From Rhodococcoides kyotonense (lineage in GTDB: Bacteria; Actinomycetota; Actinomycetes; Mycobacteriales; Mycobacteriaceae): 64,000 nucleotides of DNA. The notes under the pieces were generated by a model that was given only the letters and a program-made list of their open reading frames with translations, was not told the DNA's origin and made no database searches. Positions 37,952-49,470 of this stretch are shown piece after piece. The position numbers and the translations under genes were made by a program. Location: NCBI RefSeq assembly GCF_900188125.1, contig NZ_FZOW01000001.1:29368-93367 (forward strand). The letters run 5' to 3'. The first letter of the stretch is position 1, and each line of letters opens with the position of its first letter.

Positions 37952-39418
37952 ATGAGAACCCGCGCCACCCGTCTCGCCGACCGCATTCATGGATGGGACG
38001 AGGTGACATTCGATCGAACTGCAGCGTTCCGAGCGTCGGCGGCCGACCCCGTGTTGCGGGCGCTGACGAAGTCCGCCAACCACAGTGTTCTGTGGGGAGT
38101 CGCGGCCGGCGCTCTCGCTGTGCGGCCCGGCCGTACTCGACGCGCAGCAGTCCGCGGAATGCTTGCCGTCGCCGGGGCCAGTGCCGTTGCGAACGGTCTT
38201 CTCAAGCCACTGTTTCCACGGACGCGTCCAGGGACGGAATTGACGCCGTTCGTACGCAGACTGATCTCGCCGCCCAGGTCCTCGTCGTTCCCGTCCGGCC
38301 ACTCGGCGTCCGCCGCAGCCTTCGTCACGGCTGTCGCACTCGAATCTCCGGCGGCAGGCGCGGTCCTGGCACCCGTCGCCGCAGCCGTCTGCTATTCGCG
38401 GGTACACACGGGAGTTCACTGGCCGAGCGACGTCGTGGCAGGCGCTGCGCTGGGGACGGCCCTCGCACTCTCGACGCGTCGCTGGTGGGCAGTGCGCACG
38501 GACGAGCCGGCCGAGGTGCGCGCCGATCGTGATGCGCCGTCGCTGCCACACGGACACGGTCTCCTCGTTCTCGTCAATCGCAGCTCGGGGTCCGACGACG
38601 CCGTCACCGACGAGATCCGCGCTCTGCTGCCCGAAGCCGAACTGTTCGAACCCGATCCGGATCTGGACTTCGGAGACCAACTGGAGAAGCAGATCGCGCA
38701 GTCGAGCCCACGCGCGTTGGGTGTGTGCGGCGGCGACGGCACGGTCGTGAGTGTCGCCGAATCCGCAGTACGACACGATCTTCCGTTCGTTGTGTTCCCT
38801 GGTGGCACGCTGAATCATTTCGCGAAGGATGCAGGCGTCGACGACGTGTCCTCGACTGCGACGGCCGTCGAGAACGGCCTTGCGTCGGTCGTCGATGTCG
38901 CCTCGGTTCGCGTCGACGAGACGCAGGTGATTCCGTTCGTCAACACAGCGACGTTCGGCGGCTACCCCGACTCGGTACGGATGCGTGAACGGCTACAAGG
39001 CCGCATCGGCAAGTGGCCCGCAGCGGCGGTCGCCATGGTCCGGGTTCTCGCTGCTGCTCGACCGCTCGACGTCACCATCGACGGTCGGAAGCATGCGGTC
39101 TGGATGCTGTTCGTCGGAAACGGCCAGTACTCCCCCGCCGACCAGGTTCCGATGTCACGGAGGTCGATCGGTTCGGGCACGCTCGACGTCCGATACCTGC
39201 CGTCGAAGCCGTTCCTCTCACGAACGAGACTGGTGTTCGCGGCCGCGACCGGCACTCTCGGATCGTCCTCGACCTACGTGCACCGCGTTGCGCAATCGCT
39301 GAAGGTCGAGGTCGACGGGCCGCAGGTAGCGCTGGCAACCGACGGGGAGGTCACTGCCGACGGTCGTGTGTTCGAGTTCGCGAACGACACCGGCGTCGTG
39401 CTCTACCGCGATCGGTAG
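37952..39418 (+). CDS. Fusion of PAP2 lipid phosphatase and diacylglycerol/sphingosine kinase-like domain
   Basis: A 488-residue two-domain protein. The N-terminal half (about 30-190) is a PAP2 phosphatase with [24 protein letters not shown] and [16 protein letters not shown], and with several hydrophobic segments, so it sits in the membrane. The C-terminal half (about 205-488) is a DAGK catalytic domain with [27 protein letters not shown] and [13 protein letters not shown]. Together they could dephosphorylate and phosphorylate lipid intermediates. It is divergent from pafA (90 bases) and convergent with prcA, so it interrupts the proteasome locus on the opposite strand. Substrates are unknown. 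Confidence 0.88.
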   Translation: MRTRATRLADRIHGWDEVTFDRTAAFRASAADPVLRALTKSANHSVLWGVAAGALAVRPGRTRRAAVRGMLAVAGASAVANGLLKPLFPRTRPGTELTPFVRRLISPPRSSSFPSGHSASAAAFVTAVALESPAAGAVLAPVAAAVCYSRVHTGVHWPSDVVAGAALGTALALSTRRWWAVRTDEPAEVRADRDAPSLPHGHGLLVLVNRSSGSDDAVTDEIRALLPEAELFEPDPDLDFGDQLEKQIAQSSPRALGVCGGDGTVVSVAESAVRHDLPFVVFPGGTLNHFAKDAGVDDVSSTATAVENGLASVVDVASVRVDETQVIPFVNTATFGGYPDSVRMRERLQGRIGKWPAAAVAMVRVLAAARPLDVTIDGRKHAVWMLFVGNGQYSPADQVPMSRRSIGSGTLDVRYLPSKPFLSRTRLVFAAATGTLGSSSTYVHRVAQSLKVEVDGPQVALATDGEVTADGRVFEFANDTGVVLYRDR

Positions 39419-39470
39419 CGCACGACGCCGGTTAGGTCGAAAGGCGAACGCCGACAGAGCGTTCCGACGG

Positions 39471-40205
39471 TTATGCCGGAAGAAGCTCCTCGAGTGCGGT
39501 TCCGGCGATCCGCCGGAACGCACGCCGCGGCCGCGCTTGGTCGAGGACAGCGACCTCGAGGGAACTGACTTCCAGCACCTTCTTGTCCGTGTCCGCCGAG
39601 CCGTTGGTGCCCGGACCCGCTGCAGCACTTGCACCGTCCGACAACGCAGCAACGGCGATCGCGACCGCGGCACCCAGATCGAGACCAGGACGGTACGACT
39701 CGCGCAACGCCGTCACGATCGGCTCGGTCGTGCCGCCCATGACGACGAAGTCCTGCTCGTCGACGATCGACCCGTCGTACGTGATGCGGTACAGCTGCGT
39801 CGACGGCGCCTCGTCGGAGTGCGACACCTCCGCCACACAGATCTCCACCTCGTACGGCTTCAGCTGCTCGGTGAAGATGGTGCCGAGGGCCTGCGCATAC
39901 GTCTTCGCGAGCGAACGGCCCGTGACGTCGCGCCTGTCGTAGGTGTATCCCTTGGTGTCCGCATGCAGGATTCCCGCTTTGCGAAGGTTCTCGAACTCGT
40001 TGTACTTCCCGACAGCGGCGAAGCCGAGTCGGTCGTACAGTTCGCTGACCTTGTGCAACGCGGTCGATCGGTTCTCGGCCACGAACAGCACACCGTCCGC
40101 GAACGTGAGGACGATGACGCTCCGTCCGCGTGCGATTCCCTTGCGCGCGAGTTCCGAACGATCGCGCATGATCTGTTCGGCCGACGCGTAGTACGGCATG
40201 GTCAT
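39471..40205 (-). CDS. prcA: 20S proteasome alpha subunit PrcA
   Basis: A 244-residue alpha subunit forming the outer rings and gate of the core particle. The N-terminus [27 protein letters not shown] is typical. [46 protein letters not shown] and [12 protein letters not shown] follow. It starts at the ATG at 40205, which overlaps the prcB stop in ATGA. The C-terminal tail is A/G/S-rich and ends LEELLPA. It is the last gene of the pup-prcB-prcA unit. Confidence 0.96.
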   Translation of the reverse strand: MTMPYYASAEQIMRDRSELARKGIARGRSVIVLTFADGVLFVAENRSTALHKVSELYDRLGFAAVGKYNEFENLRKAGILHADTKGYTYDRRDVTGRSLAKTYAQALGTIFTEQLKPYEVEICVAEVSHSDEAPSTQLYRITYDGSIVDEQDFVVMGGTTEPIVTALRESYRPGLDLGAAVAIAVAALSDGASAAAGPGTNGSADTDKKVLEVSSLEVAVLDQARPRRAFRRIAGTALEELLPA

Positions 40206-41077
40206 GACGCGGTCCCCCCTCTCGGTGCACCCTGTACCTCGGCGGCGCGCTCGGCGATGACAGCCCGTGCCGCATCCGCGATACGGGACTCACCCACTTC
40301 GACGGCACCGACGCTGGTGACGGACACGGCAGTGGGATAGATACCCCGTGTGATGTCCGGGCCACCGGTGGCCGAGTCGTCGTCGGCCGCGTCGTACAAC
40401 GCCTCGACGACGGCACGCAACGCGGCGTCCTCCGTCGAAGCCGGGGTGTACAGCTTCTTCAACGCCGACTTGGCGAACAACGACCCCGAGCCGACGGCGT
40501 GATAACCCGACTGCTCCTCGTAGCGTCCGCCCACGATGTCGTACGACACGATGCGGCCGGCCTTCTCCGGATCGGTGACGTCGATATCGAATCCCACCAA
40601 CAGTGGAACTGCAGCCAAACCCTGCATCGCGGCACCGAGATTGCTGCGGACCATCGACGACAGCTTGTTCGCCTTGCCGTTGAACGTGAGCGGAACGCCC
40701 TCGATCTTCTCGTAGTGTTCGAGCTCGACCGCGAACAGACGCACCAGCTCGATCGCGATACCCGCCGTTCCGGCGATACCCGCAGCCGAGTACTCGTCGG
40801 TTACGAACACCTTCTGCATGTCCCGGTTGGCGATCAGGTTGCCCTGAGTCGCACGACGATCGCCGGCGATGAGGACGCCGCCGGCGAAGGTGACCGCAAC
40901 GATGGTCGTGCCGTGTGGGGCGACGTCCGACAACCCTTGCCCGGCGGACGTCATACGTCCTTCGGGAAGTAGGTGTGGCGCATGGTCGCGCAGATAGTCG
41001 GTGAACGACGAATGATGCGAACCGAAGGTCGGCAGCAAATCACGAGGTCCGTGTCCGGCTGTGCGATCGTCCGTCAC
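40202..41077 (-). CDS. prcB: 20S proteasome beta subunit PrcB
   Basis: The proteolytic subunit, 291 residues including a 56-residue propeptide. Autocleavage should occur at G56/T57 ([27 protein letters not shown]), exposing the catalytic threonine. The conserved lysine region is [20 protein letters not shown], and a late motif is [15 protein letters not shown]. The GTG at 41077 overlaps the pup stop in GTGA, so Pup, PrcB and PrcA are translated as a coupled set. Confidence 0.96.
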   Translation of the reverse strand: MTDDRTAGHGPRDLLPTFGSHHSSFTDYLRDHAPHLLPEGRMTSAGQGLSDVAPHGTTIVAVTFAGGVLIAGDRRATQGNLIANRDMQKVFVTDEYSAAGIAGTAGIAIELVRLFAVELEHYEKIEGVPLTFNGKANKLSSMVRSNLGAAMQGLAAVPLLVGFDIDVTDPEKAGRIVSYDIVGGRYEEQSGYHAVGSGSLFAKSALKKLYTPASTEDAALRAVVEALYDAADDDSATGGPDITRGIYPTAVSVTSVGAVEVGESRIADAARAVIAERAAEVQGAPRGGTAS

Positions 41078-41268
41078 TGGCCGCCCTTCTGAACGTAGGC
41101 GCGTACGAAGTCTTCAGCGTTTTCCTCGAGCACGTCGTCGATCTCGTCGAGGAGGTCGTCGGTCTCTTCCGCCAACTTCTCGCGGCGTTCCTGACCACCA
41201 CCGGCCTCGCCGGGAACCTCGTCGTCGCCGTCGCCACCGCCAGAGCGCCGTGTCTGCTCCGTAGCCAT
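41074..41268 (-). CDS. pup: Prokaryotic ubiquitin-like protein Pup
   Basis: The 64-residue intrinsically disordered tag. It has a glycine/acid-rich N-terminal part, a central helix-forming Mpa-binding stretch ([26 protein letters not shown]) and the C-terminus KGGQ. The final glutamine must be deamidated by Dop before ligation. The ATG at 41268 ([10 protein letters not shown]) gives the normal length and follows AAGGAGG by nine bases. The longer frame (MSEYVRR...) begins ten codons upstream and is not favoured. Confidence 0.97.
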   Translation of the reverse strand: MATEQTRRSGGGDGDDEVPGEAGGGQERREKLAEETDDLLDEIDDVLEENAEDFVRAYVQKGGQ

Positions 41269-41314
41269 AGTCGCCGACCTCCTTACGTATTCGCTCAACC
41301 TGCTCGGACCTTCA

Positions 41315-41340
41315 CCCTACCGAGTCGAACACCGGTAGGG
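41315..41340. terminator. Hairpin between dop and pup
   Basis: Arms CCCTACCG (41315-41322) and CGGTAGGG (41333-41340) are perfect eight-base complements with a ten-base loop, in the gap between the dop stop and the pup start on the minus strand. It could partly terminate dop transcripts or lie in the pup leader. No U-tract was seen. Confidence 0.4.
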
Positions 41341-41396
41341 GTGGCAGACACAAGGTACGAACCGGAGAAAGACGACGGATACGCGTCGACGCTCGA

Positions 41397-42896
41397 TCAG
41401 GTCGTCAGTTGCTCCACGAGCTCGGCAGCCGTCTCCGCGGTCTCGAGAAGTTCGCCGACGTGCGCTTTGCTTCCACGCAAGGGCTCGAGGGTGGGGATAC
41501 GCACGAGCGAATCACCGCCGAGATCGAAAATGACCGAATCCCAACTCGCAGCGGCGATGTCGGCGCCGAACTTACGCAGAACCTCGCCACGGAAGTACGC
41601 GCGCGTGTCTGCGGGCGGCGTCGACACGGCGTCGAGCACCTGTTGCTCGGTGACGAGACGCTCCATCGAGCCACGGGCGACGAGACGGTTGTACAGACCC
41701 TTGTCGAGCCGAACATCCGAATACTGCAGGTCGACGAGATGGAGTCTCGGCGCCGACCAACCCAGGCCCTCACGCTGCCGGAAACCCTCGAGCAGGCGGA
41801 GTTTCGCCGGCCAGTCGAGCAGATTCGCGCACTCCATCGGATCGCGTTCGAGCAGATCGAGAACCATGGCCCATTTGTCGAGAATGTCGGCCACGCGTGG
41901 GTCGTCGTTGCCTTCGCTGGCTACGAACTTCGCAACGCGCTGGTGGTAGATGCGCTGCAGTGCGAGCGCGGTCAGCTCGCGACCGTCGGCGAGTGCAACC
42001 GCTCGGCGCAGCGTCGGGTCGTGACTGATCTGGTGAACGGCCGTCACCGGCCGTGCAAGCTGCAGATCGGACAGATCGACACCGGCTTCGATGATGTCGA
42101 GAACGAGGGCGGTAGTCCCCACCTTGAGGTAGGTCGCCATCTCGGCGAGGTTGGCATCGCCGATGATGCAGTGCAGGCGACGGTACTTGTCCGCGTCGGC
42201 GTGCGGCTCGTCGCGAGTGTTGATGATGCCGCGCTTCAGCGTCGTCTCGAGGCCCACCTCGACCTCGATGTAGTCCGCTCGCTGCGACAGTTGGAAGCCG
42301 GCCTCGTCGCCCGACTGGCCGATACCGACGCGTCCGGACCCTGTGATGACCTGACGGGATGCGAAGAACGGCGACAGACCGGCGATCACGGCCGAGAACG
42401 GGGTTTCGCGCGACATCAGGTAGTTCTCGTGGGTGCCGTACGACGCGCCCTTGCCGTCGACGTTGTTCTTGTACAACTGAAGCCTCGGCGCTCCGGGAAC
42501 GCTGGAGGCATGCCTCGCGGCCGCTTCCATGACACGCTCGCCCGCCTTGTCCCAGATGACGGCGTCCAACGGATCCTTGACCTCGGGAGCCGAGTACTCC
42601 GGATGCGCGTGGTCGACATACAGACGAGCACCGTTGGTCAGAATCATGTTGGCGGCACCGACTTCGTCGGCGTCGATGACCGGGGCAGGACCGCTGAAAC
42701 GGCCGAGATCGAAGCCACGGGCGTCCCGCAACGGAGACTCGACCTCGTAGTCCCACCTCGTGCGCTTGGCGCGTGGAACTCCCGCTGCTGCCGCGTAAGC
42801 GAGCACGGCCTGCGTGGAGGTGAGGATCGGGTTGGCCGTCGGTTCGGTCGGAGAGGAGATTCCGTACTCCACCTCGATGCCGATGATGCGCTGCAT
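41397..42896 (-). CDS. dop: Pup deamidase/depupylase Dop
   Basis: Converts the C-terminal Gln of Pup to Glu and removes Pup from conjugates. The 499 residues share PafA's fold: [11 protein letters not shown] with the Mg-binding glutamate, the Dop-specific loop around 40-80 absent from Paf[42 protein letters not shown] and [20 protein letters not shown]. The start is the ATG at 42896. It lies between mpa and pup on the same strand but is separated from mpa by a terminator-like hairpin, so it probably has its own promoter. Confidence 0.96.
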   Translation of the reverse strand: MQRIIGIEVEYGISSPTEPTANPILTSTQAVLAYAAAAGVPRAKRTRWDYEVESPLRDARGFDLGRFSGPAPVIDADEVGAANMILTNGARLYVDHAHPEYSAPEVKDPLDAVIWDKAGERVMEAAARHASSVPGAPRLQLYKNNVDGKGASYGTHENYLMSRETPFSAVIAGLSPFFASRQVITGSGRVGIGQSGDEAGFQLSQRADYIEVEVGLETTLKRGIINTRDEPHADADKYRRLHCIIGDANLAEMATYLKVGTTALVLDIIEAGVDLSDLQLARPVTAVHQISHDPTLRRAVALADGRELTALALQRIYHQRVAKFVASEGNDDPRVADILDKWAMVLDLLERDPMECANLLDWPAKLRLLEGFRQREGLGWSAPRLHLVDLQYSDVRLDKGLYNRLVARGSMERLVTEQQVLDAVSTPPADTRAYFRGEVLRKFGADIAAASWDSVIFDLGGDSLVRIPTLEPLRGSKAHVGELLETAETAAELVEQLTT

Positions 42897-42959
42897 GAGT
42901 CCGAGCCTAGGTGATCGCTGCGTCCGACATCGAACTCAGCACCGTCGAATGGGCATACG

Positions 42960-42995
42960 CGTCGGGGCTGCCCGTGTAGACGGACAGCCCCGACG
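42960..42995 (-). terminator. Terminator-like hairpin downstream of mpa
   Basis: An 11-base perfect stem (42960-42970 with 42985-42995; core GTCGGGGCTG / CAGCCCCGAC), whose loop can add four more pairs (CCGT/ACGG). It lies 22 bases beyond the mpa stop and 64 bases before the dop start. GC-rich stems without a U-run are usual for terminators in these bacteria. Confidence 0.6.
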
Positions 42996-43016
42996 ACGGC
43001 CGAGCCACGACGGCGA

Positions 43017-44789
43017 TTACAAGTACTGTCCCGTGTTGGATTCGGTGTCGATCGCGCGTGAAGCACTCGCGTTCTTGCCGGTGACCAACGTGCGGATGTA
43101 GACGATGCGTTCGCCCTTCTTGCCGGAGATTCGCGCCCAATCGTCCGGGTTGGTGGTGTTGGGCAGATCTTCGTTCTCGGCGAACTCGTCGACGATCGAA
43201 TCGAACAGGTGCTGTACACGCAGACCGGGGTTGCCCGACTCGAGCACCGATTTGATCGCGTACTTCTTGGACCTGTCCACGATGTTCTGGATCATCGCGC
43301 CCGAGTTGAAGTCCTTGAAGTACAGAACTTCCTTGTCACCGTTGGCGTACGTCACCTCGAGGAAACGGTTGTCCTCGCTCTCGGCGTACATGCGGTCGAC
43401 GACACGCTCGATCATCGCGCGGACGCACGACGGTCGATCTCCACCGAACTCCGCGAGGTCGTCGGCGTTGACCGGCAACGAATCGGTCAGGTACTTCGAG
43501 AAGATGTCCTGTGCCGATTCGGCGTCGGGACGCTCGATCTTGATCTTGACGTCGAGACGGCCGGGTCGCAGAATGGCCGGGTCGATCATGTCCTCGCGGT
43601 TGGAGGCACCGATGACGATGACGTTCTCCAGCCCTTCGACGCCGTCGATCTCCGCGAGAAGCTGGGGAACGACCGTCGTCTCGACGTCGGACGACACACC
43701 CGACCCTCGGGTACGGAAGATCGAGTCCATCTCGTCGAAGAACACGATGACCGGCGTGCCTTCCGACGCCTTCTCACGAGCGCGTTGAAAGATCATGCGG
43801 ATGTGACGCTCGGTCTCACCCACGAACTTGTTGAGCAGTTCGGGACCCTTGATGTTGAGGAAGTAGGACTTGGCTTCCTTGGCATCCTGGCCGCGTGCTT
43901 CGGCGATCTTCTTCGCGAGCGAGTTGGCGACGGCCTTCGCGATCAGCGTCTTGCCGCAACCCGGAGGGCCGTACAGCAGAACACCCTTCGGCGGACGCAA
44001 CGAATATTCGCGGAACAGATCCTTGTGCAGGAACGGCAGTTCGACCGCGTCGCGGATCTGTTCGATCTGACGACCGAGCCCGCCGATGTCCTCGTATCCG
44101 ACGTCGGGAACCTCCTCCAGCACAAGGTCTTCGACCTCCGCCTTCGGAACACGTTCGAAGGCGTAGCCGGCTTTGGTGTCGACCAACAAGGAGTCACCGG
44201 GACGCAGCTTGCGAGACGGCTCGTCGGGATCCTCGACACCCTCGTCGTTGGCCATGTCGAACAGCGGCTTGGCCAACCACACCACGCGTTCCTCGTCGGC
44301 GTGCCCGACGACCAGCGCTCGTGATCCGTCACCCAGCAACTCACGCAAGGTGCTGATCTCACCGACCTGCTCGAACGATCCCGCCTCGACGATGGTGAGC
44401 GCCTCGTTGAGGCGAACCGTCTGGCCAGGCGCCAAAGTGTTGGACTCGACGTTCGGCGAGCACGTCAACCGCATCTTGCGGCCCGACGTGAACACGTCGA
44501 CGGTGTCGTCCTCGTGGACGGTCAGAAGAATCCCGTAGCCGCTCGGGGGTTGCCCCAGACGGTCGACTTCCTCGCGCAACGCGATGAGTTGCTGACGGGC
44601 TTCCTTGAGAGTGTCCATCAACTTGGAATTGCGCAACGACAGCGAATCGATCCTCGACTCGAGTTCGCGCACGTGCTCCGGTGATTCGCCGAGCTGGCCG
44701 AGTTGACGCCGCAGCGACGCCGCCTCGATGCGCAACTCCTCGAGTTCCGCCCTTGCCGCGGCCGAATCCGGATTGTCTGTCGAGCTCAT
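43017..44789 (-). CDS. mpa: Proteasomal ATPase Mpa/ARC
   Basis: The hexameric AAA+ ring that captures pupylated proteins, unfolds them and feeds them to the 20S core. The 590 residues comprise an N-terminal coiled coil (about 10-78) that binds Pup, two OB folds (about 82-230) and the AAA domain with Walker A GPPGCGKT (274-281) and Walker [11 protein letters not shown] (D352, E353). The C-terminus GQYL is the docking motif that inserts between alpha subunits. The ATG at 44789 has GGAGGA upstream. It differs from ordinary AAA proteases in having no peptidase domain. Confidence 0.97.
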   Translation of the reverse strand: MSSTDNPDSAAARAELEELRIEAASLRRQLGQLGESPEHVRELESRIDSLSLRNSKLMDTLKEARQQLIALREEVDRLGQPPSGYGILLTVHEDDTVDVFTSGRKMRLTCSPNVESNTLAPGQTVRLNEALTIVEAGSFEQVGEISTLRELLGDGSRALVVGHADEERVVWLAKPLFDMANDEGVEDPDEPSRKLRPGDSLLVDTKAGYAFERVPKAEVEDLVLEEVPDVGYEDIGGLGRQIEQIRDAVELPFLHKDLFREYSLRPPKGVLLYGPPGCGKTLIAKAVANSLAKKIAEARGQDAKEAKSYFLNIKGPELLNKFVGETERHIRMIFQRAREKASEGTPVIVFFDEMDSIFRTRGSGVSSDVETTVVPQLLAEIDGVEGLENVIVIGASNREDMIDPAILRPGRLDVKIKIERPDAESAQDIFSKYLTDSLPVNADDLAEFGGDRPSCVRAMIERVVDRMYAESEDNRFLEVTYANGDKEVLYFKDFNSGAMIQNIVDRSKKYAIKSVLESGNPGLRVQHLFDSIVDEFAENEDLPNTTNPDDWARISGKKGERIVYIRTLVTGKNASASRAIDTESNTGQYL

Positions 44790-44907
44790 GAGCGACTCCT
44801 CCCAGTGAAGATCAGTCAACGCTACCGGCAGTCGAGCAAAAGTGCGTGTGGACACGATCCCGTGGTGTCGTATGCCCCGATTCGACGCATCCGAACCCAG
44901 GGCGAAG

Positions 44908-44926
44908 TCATGTTAGCCTCGCCTGA
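44908..44926. promoter_or_regulatory. Candidate IdeR/DtxR iron box
   Basis: The 19 bases TCATGTTAGCCTCGCCTGA match 13 of 19 positions of the DtxR/IdeR consensus, with the core GTTAGCCT-GCCT well kept. The site lies 41 bases before the lipoprotein start, where a promoter is expected. If real, the gene would be repressed when iron is sufficient. Matched by eye only. Confidence 0.4.
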
Positions 44927-44967
44927 CCACATGGGATTTCACGTATCTCGAGGAAGAGACTTCACCA

Positions 44968-45471
44968 GTGAAAATGCGCAGGTACACAGCGTTGGTCGCA
45001 TCCGTTTCGGCCGCTCTTCTCATCGCCGGATGTAGTTCGAGCGATGATTCGGATCACGCGGACCACACGTCGGAGGCTTCGGCCGCGTCGACATCCGAGA
45101 CCGCGACATCGGAGCCCACTGCCGCAAGCGTCGCAGCACCGACCGTCGACGAGCTGACCCAGTCGCTGGAACTGCTCGTCGATCCGCAGGTCGACGCGGC
45201 CACGAAGGCTGCGACCGTCGAGAACGGGCAAGCCCGGCTCGCGAATCTGGAACAGATGACGGCCGCTCTCCAGAACTACGGGGAGATCACCTTCCAGGTC
45301 GAGGAGCCGACGGTCGAGGGCGAAACTGCCACCGCGCCGGTCACGATCGCGACGGTCCGCGGTGCTACTGCGCCGACACCGAACACGTGGGTGCTGATCG
45401 ACGGCGACTGGAAGGTCTCGGACGCGAGCGCGTGCCAGCTTCTGGCGATGGGCCAGGCCCCCTGCGTCTGA
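44968..45471 (+). CDS. MTB12-like secreted lipoprotein
   Basis: A 167-residue precursor with a type II signal peptide: basic start MKMRRY, hydrophobic core, and lipobox LIAGC with the acylated cysteine near residue 22. An S/T/A-rich, acidic linker follows (about 23-58). The mature domain runs PTVDELTQSLELLVDPQVDAATK to a WVLIDGDWKVSDASACQLL end, resembling the MTB12/CFP-2 antigen fold (cystatin-like). The GTG at 44968 has AGGAAGAG upstream; an ATG two codons later is possible. Its function is unknown. A putative iron box precedes it. The lnt product in this window would acylate it. Confidence 0.8.
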   Translation: MKMRRYTALVASVSAALLIAGCSSSDDSDHADHTSEASAASTSETATSEPTAASVAAPTVDELTQSLELLVDPQVDAATKAATVENGQARLANLEQMTAALQNYGEITFQVEEPTVEGETATAPVTIATVRGATAPTPNTWVLIDGDWKVSDASACQLLAMGQAPCV

Positions 45472-45509
45472 CAGGACTCGATCAGCCACCCCGAGCGGCA
45501 GCGACTGGA

Positions 45510-46538
<1,029 letters not shown>

Positions 46539-46552
46539 TTAGTCTGCTCGAT

Positions 46553-47407
46553 GTGAGTATCACCGATGTGCCGCCGGTCCCGGCCCCGAACACCCCAGCA
46601 CGCCGGAGCAGGCCCGCGTTGTCGCCGTCACGGGCGAACGACTTCAAGCAGTGCCCGCTCCTGTACCGGTTCCGTGCTGTCGACCGGATCCCGGAGAAGT
46701 CGACCACCGCGCAGGTCAAGGGAACCGTCGTGCATGCCACCCTGGAGGCGTTGTACGGAATGCCCAGCGCGACAAGAGATTCCGAGACCGCAGTGGACCT
46801 GGTCGATCCCGCGTGGGAGCGCGTCGTCGCAGACGATCCGGAGATCGACGAGCTTCTCACGGCGGACGAGCGCACCGCACTGCTCGATCAAGCACGCGCT
46901 CTCGTCACCGGCTACTACGACATGGAAGACCCCACTCGATTCGATCCCGAATCGTGCGAACAACGCGTCGAGATCGACTTGGCCGACGGCACACCGCTCC
47001 GCGGGTTCATCGACCGAATCGATGTGGCGCCCAACGGCATGGTGCGTGTCGTCGACTACAAGACGGGTCGGGCCCCGAGTGGTTTCACCGAAGCGAAGGC
47101 GCTGTTCCAGATGAAGTTCTATGCGCTGGTCATCATGCGTATGCGCGGAATCGTGCCCGCACAGCTGAAGCTGATGTATCTGGCCGACAAGAAGTCGCTG
47201 ACGTATGCCCCCGACGAGGGCGAGCTTCTCCGATTCGAACGCATGCTGTCCGCCATCTGGAAGGCGATCCTGACGGCAGGCGAGACCGGCGACTTCCAAC
47301 CTCGACGCGGAACTCTCTGCAAGTGGTGTGATCACCAGGCACTGTGCCCCGAGTTCGGTGGCACGCCGCCGGTGTATCCAGGGTGGCCTGTCGGAGCCGA
47401 GTCGTGA
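46553..47407 (+). CDS. RecB-like PD-(D/E)XK nuclease with iron-sulfur cysteines
   Basis: A 284-residue Cas4/RecB-type nuclease without a helicase domain. The nuclease core is RGFIDRIDVAPNGMVRVVDYKTGRAP (acidic residue, then D-Y-K of the PD-DxK site), followed by FQMKFYALVIMRMRG (QxxxY motif). Four cysteines fit a 4Fe-4S cluster: one in NDFKQCPLLYRF and three in LCKWCDHQALCPEF. The GTG at 46553 is favoured over an upstream ATG because mycobacterial homologues start about there. Its GTGA end overlaps the thioesterase gene. No CRISPR genes are near, so it is not a CRISPR Cas4. A repair role is likely. Confidence 0.88.
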   Translation: MSITDVPPVPAPNTPARRSRPALSPSRANDFKQCPLLYRFRAVDRIPEKSTTAQVKGTVVHATLEALYGMPSATRDSETAVDLVDPAWERVVADDPEIDELLTADERTALLDQARALVTGYYDMEDPTRFDPESCEQRVEIDLADGTPLRGFIDRIDVAPNGMVRVVDYKTGRAPSGFTEAKALFQMKFYALVIMRMRGIVPAQLKLMYLADKKSLTYAPDEGELLRFERMLSAIWKAILTAGETGDFQPRRGTLCKWCDHQALCPEFGGTPPVYPGWPVGAES

Positions 47408-48213
47408 CGGCCGACGCGTTCTACGTCCCACTCGGCGCCGACGACGACGGCTACGAGGTCTTTCGCACCACCGAGCGGACCGTCAGCCTCTGGGCGCCGA
47501 CGATGCAGCACGGCGCTCCCCCATCGGCGTTGCTCGTTCGAGCGCTCGAGCGCGTCTCGCCCCGCGCCGATGTCCAACTCACTCGTGTCGTGGTCGAACT
47601 GCTCGGGCCCGTGCCCATCGCGGACATCACGGTTCGATCATGGATCGAACGACCGGGCCGCAGCATCGAACTCGCCGTCGCCGAGCTGTGGGCTCGATCC
47701 GAGACGGGAGCGTCCCGTGCCGTCGCACGCGGAACTGCATGGCGCATGGCGACCGCTGCCACCTCGCACGTGTCGCACGTGGCGGATCCGCCGCTCGAGC
47801 CGGTATCCGAGGCAACGGACCACGTCTGGAGCGGCTTGTGGGAATCCGGCTACCTCGAAAACGTCGAGATGAAGGCACTCACGAAACTCGGCGGCCCCGG
47901 TCCGGGTCAGGTCTGGGCACGGCCCAAACCTGCACTCGTGGAAGGGGAATCGATGACGCCCCTCGAACGACTGTTCTCCATCGCCGACATCGCGAACGGT
48001 ATCGGCGCCACACTCGACCTGGACAGGTGGACGTTCTTGAACACGGACCTCACCGTGCACGTCTTTCGTGAACCAGTCGGCGACTGGATCGGCGTGTCGG
48101 CCGAAACATCAACCGGGCCAAGCGGATTCGCGATGTCCGCCGGTGTCCTGCACGACGAGCGCGGGCCGGTCGGGCGGATTGCCCAGACGGTGCTGGTCCG
48201 CCCCCGCGCCTGA
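47404..48213 (+). CDS. Thioesterase-superfamily (TesB-like double hotdog) protein
   Basis: A 269-residue acyl-CoA thioesterase-like protein with two hotdog halves. The N-terminal half shows ERTVSLWAPTMQHGAPPSALLVRALE, with a conserved Q-H-G-x-P-P-SALL motif, and VQLTRVVVELLGPVPIADITV. The C-terminal half contains LDRWTFLNTDLTVHVFREPVGDWIGV and SAGVLHDERGPVGRIAQTVLV, the usual active-site end of the family. The GTG at 47404 overlaps the nuclease stop by four bases. The acyl substrate is unknown. Its 3' end forms a hairpin with the convergent hisG end. Confidence 0.82.
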   Translation: MTADAFYVPLGADDDGYEVFRTTERTVSLWAPTMQHGAPPSALLVRALERVSPRADVQLTRVVVELLGPVPIADITVRSWIERPGRSIELAVAELWARSETGASRAVARGTAWRMATAATSHVSHVADPPLEPVSEATDHVWSGLWESGYLENVEMKALTKLGGPGPGQVWARPKPALVEGESMTPLERLFSIADIANGIGATLDLDRWTFLNTDLTVHVFREPVGDWIGVSAETSTGPSGFAMSAGVLHDERGPVGRIAQTVLVRPRA

Positions 48214-48236
48214 CCCGGTGAAGTCCTGTCGGGTCA
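48211..48236. terminator. Hairpin joining the thioesterase and hisG stop codons
   Basis: TGACCCG (48211-48217) pairs with CGGGTCA (48230-48236) over a 12-base loop. Both stop codons, TGA of the plus gene and TCA (TGA on minus) of hisG, are inside the arms. The gap between the genes is only 20 bases, so this compact hairpin may serve both directions. Confidence 0.45.
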
Positions 48237-49100
48237 GAAGGCCCTGCAGGACCGAATGTCGGATGCCAGAATCGCTTTCGCACCGAGTTCCGCGAGATCG
48301 TCCATGACCGTGTTGTGCACCTTGCGAGACACCATGGCGCGCACGGCGATCCAGTTCTCGTCCGCCATCGGCGACAGCGTCGGCGATTCGATTCCAGGTG
48401 TGATCTTGACGGCCTCGTCGAGAATCGATTTGGGGCAGTCGTAGTCCAACATCAGGTACTGCTGCGCGAACACGACACCCTGAATACGTGCGATCAGCTG
48501 CTTGCGAGTCCTGTCGGTGTCGGTCTTCGAGTCGCTACCCTCACCGACACGCTGAATGAGCACACCCTCGGAGTCGCACAGCGACTCACCGAACGCCACC
48601 AGATTGTTCTGGCGTAGCGAGCGACCGGACTCGACGACGTCGGCGATGGCGTCGGCGACGCCGAGTTGGATGGAGATCTCGACGGCACCGTCGAGTCGAA
48701 TGACCGTCGCGTCCAGTCCTCGCGCGGCGAGGTCGGCTTTCACGAGATTCGGGTACGACGTCGCGATGCGGAGTCCAGCGAGATCACCCGTCGACCATTC
48801 CCTGCCCTGTGGGCCTGCGTAACGGAACGTGGATCGACCGAAGCCCAGAGACAGAATCTCCTCGACCGGAGCACCGGAGTCGAGGGCGAGGTCGCGTCCG
48901 GTGATCCCCACATCCAGTTGGCCCGAGCCGACGTAGATCGCGATGTCCTTCGGGCGGAGGAAGAAGAATTCGACACCGTTCGCCGGATCGAGAACGGTGA
49001 GGTCCTTGGAGTCGCTTCGGCGTCTGTAGCCGGCTTCCTTCAGAATCTCGGCGGCGGATTCGGACAGAGCACCTTTGTTGGGAACTGCAACGCGCAACAT
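48234..49100 (-). CDS. hisG: ATP phosphoribosyltransferase HisG (long form)
   Basis: First enzyme of histidine synthesis, joining ATP and PRPP. The 288-residue length and the C-terminal regulatory domain (about 210-288) mark the long form, which is inhibited by histidine and needs no HisZ. Motifs: [76 protein letters not shown]. It starts at the ATG at 49100, 78 bases downstream of hisE in the same direction, so both early his steps are co-regulated here. Confidence 0.96.
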   Translation of the reverse strand: MLRVAVPNKGALSESAAEILKEAGYRRRSDSKDLTVLDPANGVEFFFLRPKDIAIYVGSGQLDVGITGRDLALDSGAPVEEILSLGFGRSTFRYAGPQGREWSTGDLAGLRIATSYPNLVKADLAARGLDATVIRLDGAVEISIQLGVADAIADVVESGRSLRQNNLVAFGESLCDSEGVLIQRVGEGSDSKTDTDRTRKQLIARIQGVVFAQQYLMLDYDCPKSILDEAVKITPGIESPTLSPMADENWIAVRAMVSRKVHNTVMDDLAELGAKAILASDIRSCRAF

Positions 49101-49178
49101 GACGAGGTCCTTAGTGTGTGCGGACGATGAGCTGGGGCCGGGAACGTAGCCCGCTGGAGTGACCAGAAATCCTGCAGC

Positions 49179-49460
49179 TCACAGATGTCGGTAGACATCC
49201 TCCAGCTTCAATCCGCGTCCGACCATCAGCACCTGGACCCAGTAGAGCAGCTGGGAGATCTCCTCGGCCAGTGCTTCGTCGCCTTCGTGCTCGGCGGCGA
49301 TCCATACTTCGCCTGCCTCCTCGATGATCTTCTTCCCTTGCGCATGCACGCCTGCATCCAACGCAGCGACGGTGCCGGAGCCCTCTGGGCGGGTGGCAGC
49401 GCGGTCGGTCAGCTCGGCGAACAGGGAATCGAAGGTCTTCACGGTGACTGATTCTTTCAT
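49179..49460 (-). CDS. hisE: Phosphoribosyl-ATP pyrophosphatase HisE
   Basis: Hydrolyses phosphoribosyl-ATP to phosphoribosyl-AMP, the second histidine step. The 93 residues are all-alpha MazG-like, with the metal-binding [39 protein letters not shown]. The ATG at 49460 ([14 protein letters not shown]) matches the mycobacterial start; an upstream frame is longer but not conserved. It lies 10 bases after the HAD phosphatase gene. Confidence 0.95.
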   Translation of the reverse strand: MKESVTVKTFDSLFAELTDRAATRPEGSGTVAALDAGVHAQGKKIIEEAGEVWIAAEHEGDEALAEEISQLLYWVQVLMVGRGLKLEDVYRHL

Positions 49461-49470
49461 GACGCTACTT

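Noticed and set aside
42907..43140. A 77-codon minus frame between dop and mpa
   Set aside because: It overlaps the mpa 3' end in another frame and spans a terminator-like hairpin; no conserved pattern is seen.
46553..47407. Reading the RecB-like nuclease as a CRISPR Cas4
   Set aside because: No CRISPR array or cas gene is visible in the window. The gene sits in a conserved core neighbourhood with trmI, and homologues exist in CRISPR-free relatives.
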